Assembly (NCBI GenBank): GCA_016800925.1
Contig: JABCPU010000003.1
Coordinates: forward strand, 558,001 to 622,000
Length of the DNA stretch: 64,000 bases
Reading direction: 5' to 3'
Source of the DNA: Suillus spraguei
Lineage: Eukaryota > Basidiomycota > Agaricomycetes > Boletales > Suillaceae
A program made the translations under genes and the position numbers. Under the pieces are notes generated by a model. It had not been told where the DNA came from and ran no database searches. It saw only the letters and a program-made list of their open reading frames with translations. Below, piece after piece: positions 55,725-64,000 of this stretch (position 1 is its first letter; each line of letters starts with the position of its first letter).

Positions 55725-57019
55725 TTATCGTTTTCGTCCCTTTCCCGCGTTTCGCCCACCACTCCTTGATTCGTCCGTTTGTTCTAAAAAGCCACCAAGT
55801 TCTAGTGCGTTGCGGGCAGCATGATTGATATGTTTGAAACGATCAGGACCTAGATGGATTCCACCAAACCACCGCGTCACAACAACGAGTACATTATTGA
55901 TTTCCTGTATCATAAATTGGGGTTATGACGTCGGAGTTGACATCGACGTACGCACCAAGATGGAGAGTAAGTGGGCGAGTCGACTACCTGCTGCGGTTTC
56001 CCCATCATCATCATTGTCTGAGGATCTGTCATGACACATCGTCGAAACAAGGAATTGTATTACATACCCTGGTGAAGCACACTACCTACCTGGCAACGCC
56101 AGGCATTGATGATGGGTGAGCAGCACGGGATATATGGCGTTCTGACATCAGATGATTCAAAACGAGTGGTACCTTGCACGCAGCCGGTTAATAAAACATT
56201 TGCCTGCCATTAATTGCGTACATACCTGTGAGGGATCAGATATTCGACACGCACGGCCAATGAATATACTCTTTCTGTCCACAATAGGTTCAGCTTCGAT
56301 GATTTTAAGATTTTCAGGTAAAGGGGTGTCAAGAAGTACTCGACCCTTTTCGACATTATTTGATGATGCAAAAGGCTCGTCGGGTTCGACCAAGACGTGG
56401 TTGCGGGTATGTGCATCCTCTCTGAGTAATTCTCCGGCCGTTTCCCTATTTATTTTATCTTCATACCACGATTCGCACCGCTCCAGCACGTTTTGCAGTC
56501 CGTCAAAAACGCAAACACTTTCCGGCGTCCATTCCACTCCTGAGATAGATATGAACGTGCGCAGTATAGAACCAAAAAGCGAGGAGTCGACACCAAAAGC
56601 ACCAATATAACGGGAGAGGAGCTGCAGTTGAGGGGGGTTTGAGGCAGGGTATGTTGGGGGAATCGAGACCAATATACGTATTGAGATATCTTCGTGAGAT
56701 GGCAGACTTCCGGAGTAGGCGTCGGAACGAAACTCGAGCAGTGCGATGATACACTCACTTGAGCGAAACTTCGTAACGGATGGCGCCTAAAGCACTACTG
56801 GACGAGTGATTGGGAACACCGCTTCTAGGGCTTCCTGGCGATGAACGGTATAGGTGGATGGCATGGTCTCCGTATATGGACTGAAGAACTGTGATGATTA
56901 GGATCCGTCGAAAACTTTGTTCTCTTGGTGAATGATCAGATCTTACCGTCAATTTCAGAAGCGACGGATTCGAGATCAGAACTTTGCATCAGCTTTGCAA
57001 CTAAGTCCCTTAGCTCCAT
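55725..57019 (-). CDS. YIH1: Yih1/IMPACT, regulator of Gcn1-Gcn2 signalling
   Basis: The protein binds Gcn1 and damps Gcn2 activation under amino-acid starvation. The start MELRDLVAKLMQSSDLESVA is at 57019. An RWD domain follows: VLQSIYGDHAIHLYRSS, RYEVSLN joined to LPSHEDISIRILVSIPPTYP, then NPPQLQLLSRYIGAFGVDSS. The C-terminal UPF0029/Impact domain has RKSIFIGRACRISDPSQ, NAWRCQVGSVLHQ joined to DNDDDGETAAGSRLAHLL, and NVLVVVTRWFGGIHLGPDRF then KHINHAARNALELGG. The frame breaks at 56114-56116 (plus-strand GGG) between HISRAAHP and IINAWRCQVG; a fourth base restores it. Otherwise all introns join cleanly. Confidence 0.93.
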
Positions 57020-58638
57020 TGCAGGGTCCGAATCAGTTGACTGAGCATTTCGACCGGCGAGTTCGGTATCCACAGCAGTAGCTATTGGCTTCATGCTTCA
57101 AGCTTCGAGGCTCTAACAATTGCGCGCGATTCGAGTCTTGCGAAAGGAAATGTGCCAGTAGGTTATGTTGGAAGAAATACACCAGAGGAATTTGAAGTCC
57201 GCGGATGTCCGCAGCATATATTTGTTTCCATTGCTCAGAGCCTGGCACGGCCTCTTCGTAAAGGATTTACAAGTACTTCTAAGTTTTAGTAGTTCATGGA
57301 AAACAACTTCATCGTCACATGGATATTAGGGTTGCTAGTACATATGTTACGGTGACTGAGTCTTAGAGTCTTACGCTGTCGAACACCATGTTCGACTGAA
57401 TAGGTTCGAACTATTCAGTTCACACTAGCAGTGCTCTTGTGCTCTGTTCGTGGGGACTCAGGCAGGGAATCCCGCAACGAGCGGACCCGGAGCTAGTGGA
57501 AGCACGAGCCGCACGACGCGTGTACATACCGATGAAAAAATAGAGGATGCGATATGGGGAAAAGAGGACAAGGGTGGGTGGATAAAGCGTACGTTCCATT
57601 GACAGGTAACGGCAAGGTAGGCAGACGTGGGTTGCAATGTATATCCGCCAAGTCTTGAGGTAAGTTGATATGAGCACTTGGGAACTTGAAGAACATCATG
57701 ATATATGTTAAGCTGGTGCAGGCCTAAGAATCATCTACAAAGGATCATGTTCCCTAGACTAGTTCAGGTTTACCAAAAAAGTGACCTGTCAAAAGTAAGT
57801 CGACTCTCTGTGTACCGCGTGGACAATAGATTTAGGCCATGATGCTTATCTGGTTCGTATCTGACTCTCCCATGAGAGGTTGACCCTGTCCCCGGCGTAC
57901 ACCGCCATATGATGAACCGCCGCTGATCGCAAGACCAACGATTGCACCGTGCATAAAGCACAGGTCGGTCAATATTTTGACAAGGCTTGCGAGTCACTAG
58001 TCAGGCCTATCTTGTCAGCCAAGTTATTGCCAAGTTGAAAGCCTCGGAGCTAAACTTCAGGCTCCACTACGAAGCTATTATTCAAATGGAAAATCCATGT
58101 GAATATTTCCTTGAGTGCAAAAATCCACGAAAGACGCGGGAAATACCTAGCCGCTTCTCATAGGTAAAAATATGATAGATAAAAATACTTACTTTATGAT
58201 TTGACCATAAAACTGGGCTGTTCGAGTTGACGAAGTAGTCGATATGATTGGGATTGGCGCCGAAAGTTTCGTGTGAAGTCAAGGGTAGCTCAGCCTCAGA
58301 TGCCACTGGACTTACTGTAGACCAGAACTCTGACGAGGACGGATCTGACGAAGCATATATCAAAATGATGATCTCGTCGGAGTGACATGCGAGTCTGAAC
58401 GTTAACTTAGATCCTGAATGTAAATTGAGCGGGGAACTGACAGCCTAATGCTTTCGGGCCTTCGGCATCCCAAACGGCTTCAAGCCGCGCCTGCAAGTCA
58501 GCAATAATGACATAACACGCACACCGCCATAATACTAGTCATGCGGAACACTTAAACTTGCCTTAATCCTTCATCAGTCAGTATTTCCAGGTGCACTAAC
58601 CTGTGATCAGTCCCTAAGAAAACCAGTGCCTCATTAAA
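57020..58638. other. Intergenic region with one weak coding-like stretch
   Basis: Most of this 1.6 kb shows nothing. At about 58078-58500 on the minus strand there is a continuous protein-like stretch: AVSSPLNLHSGSKLTFRLAC, SDEIIILIYASSDPSSSEFW and PNHIDYFVNSNSPVLWSNHK, ending in a GTAAGT donor and a possible last exon with a stop near 58078. It looks like a beta-rich fragment. It lacks a start and is not recognised, so it may be a small gene or a relic. Confidence 0.3.
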
Positions 58639-60970
58639 ATGGGTGCTTCTGATCCAGGAGAGCCGATGGCAGTCTCTACAGGCAGTAAAAGGGCTCATAG
58701 CCCCAGGAATACGCCTGCCAAACGCGCCAAAGCAGCCCAGGCCTGTTTATCATGCCGGAAGCACAAAACACGGTGCGAAATGCTTGATGGAGACAACTCC
58801 GGCGCCCAATGTCACCGCTGTAAAGTCCTTTCCCTGCCTTGCTCATTTGAAGAAAACGGCGCTCCATCGAATGATCGTGCTGGGTCTTCCTCCCGCCCTG
58901 TACACACACCAGACGTCCGTTCCATGCGAGAACGCGAAGACCGGCGTCCTTCCCTTGCTCTTTCCCAAAAATCCCATGATATACCAATGGACGACCCTCG
59001 CGCTCATGCAGGTCCCAGTTATTCAAGAAATTGGGATTCTACCTCAAACACCCTGCCACCACTTCCCAGATCTCAGCTCCAAGAGGAGGAAGTCGACCTT
59101 CTAGACCCTCAACGGTTGCTGCCTGAGCGTCACAAGCCGTGGGGATTTTTAAAGCTTCCTGGAGGGTTTGATGGCACTATGGTACCTATGCTGGCTATGC
59201 AGGCGCTTACCCGTGCGGGTTCGGTTGATGACTCCTCGCGGAATAAGGTGGACCAGTCATTACTCCATATTCTTGGCAAGGAGCAGTTAGATTATCTTTC
59301 TGACATGTAAGCCTTGACATTTTATTTCCTGCGAGGCTCTCATTTTGGTACAGTTTCGAGGAACGTTACGCTCCCTGGCTCAATTTGCAGCCTTCTCAGC
59401 AACCAGAAGGTCCACTTCTCAGACTTGCACAGTGCTGTGTCGCATCACGACACCTCGGTTCATCAACACGCTCAGTAGTTTCTCCTCAACTATACCGCCT
59501 GGCGGATGAATCTATCTTCAAACAGGCCTATCACCCTTTGCCATCCACAGATGCAATACATGCAATGCTCGTACTTTCATTATGGCAGCCCATAGAGGAT
59601 TCAACAAAAGAGTCGCGTGATGGTCGGCTAATTGCTTCGACCGCTGTTAGCATGGCTATGAACCTTCGCCTAAGTGAGGCGATGGTATATTCTAAAACTC
59701 TCCGGAAACAGAAAAAACCGGACGAACTTCCTAGCGCAGAGCTAATAGAAGCCATTGACAAAGCACGCCTCGTACGTCTTTTGATTGGCTCTCAAATAAC
59801 TATCCTGAACTCGTGCCCGTAGTGGTTCGCATTGAATAATGTTGAGTCGATGTCTGTATAGCAATATATTCTACTTGGTGCCCCCAACTGATATAATTTT
59901 GTTGCAGGCTTTGTGTGGGTACCGGGCGCAGCCCAATATCAGACTGTGATAGTCTGATATGTGACGCTATCGATACAACATCGATGGCAACGATTGGAGC
60001 TGGTCGTGATATGCGACTACTTTGATCTCCCAAATGTTCGCCGCCACGCAATATGGGCTCTCCATACGCCTGCATTCCGCGGAGGAAATTGGGGACTTTT
60101 ACAAAGAAGTGCTTGACTTCCTGATGCGCATGGACGTGATCGAACGTCTTATTTATCCCCTCCCAGGTATGCGGCCCGCATCCTCCACCTTTGAGAGCTT
60201 AACTCTGAACCCTGACGCTAGTTTTAGCAGAGCACGAGGTCTTCTTCTTCACCATGTTGCGGGTCTACTATCAGTCCTGCAGGCTGCTGGTCCTGGTACA
60301 TGCCCTAATAGAAACAAAAACTGTTATTTCCAAGTGCGACCAACAAAACCCGTGGTTCCTTGTTGCAGAACATAACGGAATCAACCTCGGACGAAGTTGG
60401 GGTCACCAAGCGCTTGTGCTGTCCGAAGGCATCCTCATCACTGCGCTATCACGACCTGAGCTCGTGCTCCTCAGTGCTGCACCTGATAATTTCTTCTCGA
60501 TGCTCACCCTTGCGACATTTTTCGTTATCATCAGCAAATGGTCCGTGATGGAAAACGCATGCGAGCAGTTGCCAGGGTCAAGTGACAGCATTCTTGCGCG
60601 GACGATCGATCGCATGCAGCAAGTTAGCGCAGCTCCGGACCATGTTCCCGCGAAGTGCGCTCGAGTCATCGAGGCTGGCGTGCTGAGTTTCCGGAAGCGC
60701 GCATCAGAGAAATCGGAGGTAGAGTCCCGAGAGCTCCACCGGCCGTTACTTGAGCATTTCGATACCGCTGCACGCCTCCGAGAGCGCGTATCGGCACCTG
60801 TTGCGCACTCTGGGTACCCCACAGAGCAGCAGCAGTACTCCCATACACAGCAGTCATTCCCATCGTTCCCAGTCAACGACCCGAATTATTTCATGAATTC
60901 GGATATTATCCTTGACAATGATTTCTGGTCGTCATTTATGTCGAACTTGAGCGATGTGAAGGGTAGATAG
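58639..60970 (+). CDS. Zn(II)2Cys6 fungal-specific transcription factor
   Basis: The start MGASDPGEPMAVSTGSKRAH is at 58639. The binuclear cluster is QACLSCRKHKTRCEM then GAQCHRCKVLSLPCSF (about residues 35-70), with all six cysteines. The middle region, after an intron at about 59309-59355, contains the fungal-specific TF domain: EERYAPWLNLQPSQQPEGPL, LRLAQCCVASRHL, DAIHAMLVLSLWQPIEDS and LELCVGTG-like VELCVGTGRSPISDCDSL. A C-terminal helical part reads MLRVYYQSCRLLVLVHALIE and ends in a Gln-rich, acidic tail. The frame is lost at 60021-60023: TTT must be TTTT to continue from GRDMRLL into LISQMFAATQYGLSIRLHS. A later frame change near 60250 is explained by an intron. It is probably a pathway-specific activator; the target is unknown. 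Confidence 0.88.
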
Positions 60971-61286
60971 ACCGGGAGGAAGGTTTGGTGTCATTGTTTG
61001 TGTTTTCTATTTTGATTATATACCAGATAGCATGTAGCATGTTAGTTCTTCTATATTGTCATGTATTGACTTAGCATACCACCTTCATCCGGGACTGAAT
61101 CCATTATCGTAGCTCTTCTCGATCTGTTTGTAATTGATATATTTTTACAAGGTATATATTACTTAGCGAAGCTTTTTTGAGTGTATGCATAGATAGGCTT
61201 GTGGAAGGTCCAAACAGGCTTTCATAAGTCACTGTACAAGATCGTTAATACGAAGGGTGTCGGATCGAAAATGAGTATCGCCGTAT
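60971..61286. other. Convergent 3' intergenic spacer
   Basis: This AT-rich spacer lies between the Zn2Cys6 gene and the NOPCHAP1-like gene. Nothing else is visible. Confidence 0.4.
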
Positions 61287-62074
61287 CTAGCCGGCAGAAG
61301 GTGGATCGGGAAGCATGTCGATATCAAACTGTGCGGTACGCCGAGGGATAGGCTTGAGCGGACGGGAAGAGATAGCTTTTATGCCAATCGATGAAGAGTC
61401 TGAGTCTGACTCGTCTGATTCCAAGTCCGAACTGCTGTGTAAGTCTGACCCGTCTGATTCTGAGTCTGATTCCGAGGAGGACGAGTCGGGTGAGGAAGAA
61501 GACGATGACGACGACGACGAATCTTCGCTCTCAGAATCTTCATCGTCTGAATGGGAGTCCGAATCTTTGAGCCGCGTCTCCAACACGCCCAGTCCGAGGT
61601 TCTATGACAGATCATGAGTTTTTTGTGTTTTGGAATGGCTGGGATAAGACTCACCATTTCGATGTACTGCTCTGCGTCCTCTTCGACATTTTCGATATCT
61701 ACGCTCGATGGGTTGTCACGGATGCGCTGAGCAAGCGAGTCGTTCTCCTCCTTGAGGCGAGGGAGGAACGCCTGGATGCGTGCGAGTACTGTCCATCGAT
61801 ATATTTAGAACTCACACCCATGAAGAAGAGAAAAGACAACGCACATTCGCTGGGTGGGTCTACTGGGTGGGTTCTTCGCTCACCAAAGTCGAAAGTTGGT
61901 GGAGCAGCATTGGATGTATTCCTGGATGGTGAAGAGCTGTTCAATTGCTCGAGAAGGTTACCTAGATATGACTGTCAATGAACCAGTGGTCATGTCGAAC
62001 AAAACTTGCTCACATATCCTCTGCTGCCTGTTCTCCTCGTCCTCGACTTCGAGCTTGGATCCAGAATGTGACAT
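61287..62074 (-). CDS. NOPCHAP1-like (DUF4598) snoRNP assembly factor
   Basis: The start MSHSGSKLEVEDEENRQQRI is at 62074. Introns join it to NLLEQLNSSSPSRNTSNAAP, then LARIQAFLPRLKEENDSLAQ, VDIENVEEDAEQYIEM and NLGLGVLETRLKDSDSHSDD. The IEN-EE-QYIEM-NLGLGVLE block is the conserved core of the DUF4598/NOPCHAP1 family, whose human member helps load NOP58 during box C/D snoRNP assembly. The C-terminus is a long Ser/Asp/Glu tract (61380-61570) ending in IPRRTAQFDIDMLPDPPSAG. All four introns are in frame. It is divergent from ATG29, with 193 bp between start codons. Confidence 0.82.
61380..61570 (-). repeat. Ser/Asp/Glu-rich repetitive coding tract
   Basis: Degenerate TCNGAN-type units encode acidic Ser-rich sequence in the NOPCHAP1-like protein. 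The opposite strand is also open, which produces a spurious acidic frame. Confidence 0.7.
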
Positions 62075-62267
62075 TTTGTATAGAAAAGAGAGTTTGATGC
62101 TGTGCTGAGTTGGACAAATGAAAATAAAAGGAGGTCAACCGAATTTGGGAATCAAAGCCCTTCGTGACTTCGAATCGTCGCGTCCATCAGCGAGCGCGTA
62201 TAGAGGGCACCGTTCTCAGCGACGATCTCCTATCATTAGGATTAATCAGTATCTTTATAGCTACGCT

Positions 62268-63708
62268 ATGCCCCAGCAACCACGCATTCGTGTCGTCGTG
62301 CAGCTCCCTTATAACCGTCCTGACGACCCACTTCCCGATCCTCCACACGTGCGTATGGTAATCATAGTTTTCTAGGCTCTTGGCTGAATGAGCTTTGTTC
62401 GTGCAGATTGAATGGAACGCGGAGAAGGCTAATATTCTATGGGAGGTTATCGCACTCTCTCGGACGAGCGATAATGGTGGCACAGATTGTGAGTAGTCTA
62501 CCAGTTGACATAGACGGCGTCACATAGAGCTTATACTGAATCGTCAATAGGGAAGGGCCTCGCAACACACCTGGAAGTACCACTTCCGTATCTACTTTAT
62601 CGTGCACAGGCTCGATACGAAGATGATCTCCGAGGATTGCAAGGCTTCCACGCTGGCAACCAACAGAACCAACCCGCCACCAAGTCCACAGAGGTGACAC
62701 CTGTCCTCCCAGACCACCCCCTCTCCATTAAGATTCCTGCTGCACGCTTCACCTCTATCAATAGTGCCGGTAGGCTCTCATCTTCCAGGCTGGCAACACC
62801 TCTTGGCGTCCGTGCGCGGCTCAACTCCCTCACTCAACAGAACACTGTCCAATCACCTGCAAAGTGCAAGAAAGCATCTTCCTCGTCGACTTCTACTCTT
62901 CAGGGAACTCAAATAAAGAGACCCCTACGTCTACCCTCTCCGTTCTCATCTGACGAGAGCGATTCCGAGGATGAGCAGGCCGCCAAGGAAGAAGAAGCGG
63001 ACCGTGCGGCAGAGGAAGAGGAAGCCTTGTCACGGAAACTTGCGAGCCTGAAGCGCATGATGACGAGCGAGGCTCTAGGTCTTGTTAGCTCGCCACTATC
63101 TCCTGAAAAGGGAAAAGCACGAGACGTGAATCGCGGGCGTGCGCCGGTGCCTATCTTTCGTCCTGGACGCGAGGGTGAGGATGTCGTAGGCTTCAAACGC
63201 AACGATGAGAGCTTGAAACATGAAGAACGGAACCGTGATCATAGCGCTTCTGTATCAAGTACATCTTCTCCGCAGGGTTCGATCCCTTCGATACCGTCCC
63301 CCCGCCAGAGTCTCAATCTCCGATGGCCCGGCATCTCTCCACGAGCAAGTCCAGCAGCCCGCCGACAGTGTCGACACGGAACGCACGGGGGCAGTCGCAC
63401 ATGCGTTATGGACCACTTGCAGGGCTTAGCGAGCAGGAGAGCAGTCATGGGAGCTCTGCCTCGAGCTTTAGCGACATAAGTGGTACGTGGTTCTTTTTAT
63501 CTTCGGTCTCCCTCATGTCAATGTTGTTGTAGAAGCAAGCTTTTCGGCGTCAGCTTTAGAGAGTGCGCTCATGTCGAACGTCCCTGCAGGAGCAGGGTCT
63601 CGTCTGTAGGTGTTCTGTGAAACAATTACTGTAAATCACTCATCAAGGACTTTCTCTCACAGGTCCGCAATTGCAAGGAGTAGATTTGTGCGTGGGGTAC
63701 GGTTGTAG
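62268..63708 (+). CDS. ATG29: Autophagy-related protein 29
   Basis: Atg29 works with Atg17 and Atg31-type scaffolds at the phagophore assembly site. The start MPQQPRIRVVVQLPYNRP is at 62268. After an intron, IEWNAEKANILWEVIALSRT, then DWKGLATHLEVPLPYLLYRA and QARYEDDLRGLQGF form the conserved N-terminal Atg29 domain. The rest is a Ser/Pro-rich, probably phosphorylated, disordered region with an acidic helical insert (EDEQAAKEEEADRAAEEEEA). The frame is lost in a run of six C at 63298-63303; a seventh would give PSPPPESQSPMARHLSTSKS and continue through SASSFSDIS into the last exons, ending IARSRFVRGVRL at 63708. The C-terminal exon choice is less certain than the N-terminus. Confidence 0.88.
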
Positions 63709-64000
63709 CATACCCCCTTAGACCGTCATCTGACTGGTTTATTATTCTTTTCTATTGATGAGCTGCGTTCCAAGGAATCTGTATCACTACCATTCTTATC
63801 ATAAGCTTCCGTGTACTATTGGTTCCTAATCCTATCAACCTAGATTTGACAGACACGTCAGACTGATGTGTGGTGCCCGTGTTCTTACTTCGCTTCTATA
63901 TCATTCGAGCATGTTCTCGTCCACGATGAATCATACTAGTACATAAGTGCTTGTGCCGATCAGTACAGGATTGTCAGAATACAACAGCGCTTGACAGCTG

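Noticed and set aside
60165..60260. Second frame break in the Zn2Cys6 factor
   Set aside because: An intron starting at GTATGC and ending at TTTTAG restores the frame (PLP-AEHEVFFFTMLRVYYQ).
61315..61617. Plus-strand acidic open frame
   Set aside because: It is the antisense shadow of the Ser/Asp tract of the NOPCHAP1-like gene, whose exons splice cleanly on the minus strand.

Overview
The window is nuclear DNA from a basidiomycete fungus, most likely an Agaricomycete. Genes are closely packed and split by many GT-AG introns of about 45-60 nt. The recognisable proteins are fungal (TRP/ML-like channel, Atg29, Dsc2-like pseudo-rhomboid, Zn2Cys6 and long-loop GATA regulators). The species cannot be named from sequence alone. 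I see no CRISPR array, tRNA, rRNA or intact transposon.

Layout: 1-1699 (-) 3' partial Tom20/SET fusion; 1925-4758 (-) protein kinase; 5551-9714 (+) PP4 regulatory subunit 3 (Psy2/SMEK); 9878-11860 (-) F-box protein; 11861-15855 gene-poor; 15856-17447 (-) GATA factor; 17448-23031 gene-poor; 23032-24276 (-) ING/PHD protein; 24277-28198 gene-poor; 28199-29494 (+) Dsc2/UBAC2-like; 29617-31637 (-) eIF3d; 31725-32554 (+) Ist3/RBMX2; 32776-34271 (-) unrecognised multi-exon gene; 34584-35702 (+) intronless membrane-anchored protein; 35888-38537 (+) CNH-domain protein; 38837-42166 (-) TRP-like channel; 42700-43760 (+) decayed membrane-protein gene; 43849-44726 (-) unrecognised gene; 44963-53426 (+) ATR/Mec1 kinase; 53614-54022 (-) Cox7; 54138-55102 (+) Yaf9 (YEATS); 55725-57019 (-) Yih1/IMPACT; 58639-60970 (+) Zn2Cys6 factor; 61287-62074 (-) NOPCHAP1-like; 62268-63708 (+) Atg29.

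Functionally this is an ordinary housekeeping neighbourhood: DNA damage signalling (ATR, PP4 subunit 3), chromatin (ING, YEATS), translation and its control (eIF3d, Yih1), splicing (Ist3), ER and organelle functions (Dsc2, Tom20, Cox7), autophagy (Atg29) and snoRNP assembly (NOPCHAP1-like). Their adjacency is not evidence of a shared pathway.

The most important observation is that at least ten otherwise well-conserved genes or junctions lose frame by exactly one missing base, almost always inside a short homopolymer. That pattern points to sequence or assembly error rather than ten pseudogenes, and any automatic gene model from this window will be broken there. The most interesting biology is the apparent Tom20-SET fusion, very close bidirectional promoters (87, 115 and 193 bp between start codons), and the two large gene-poor flanks around the GATA regulator.
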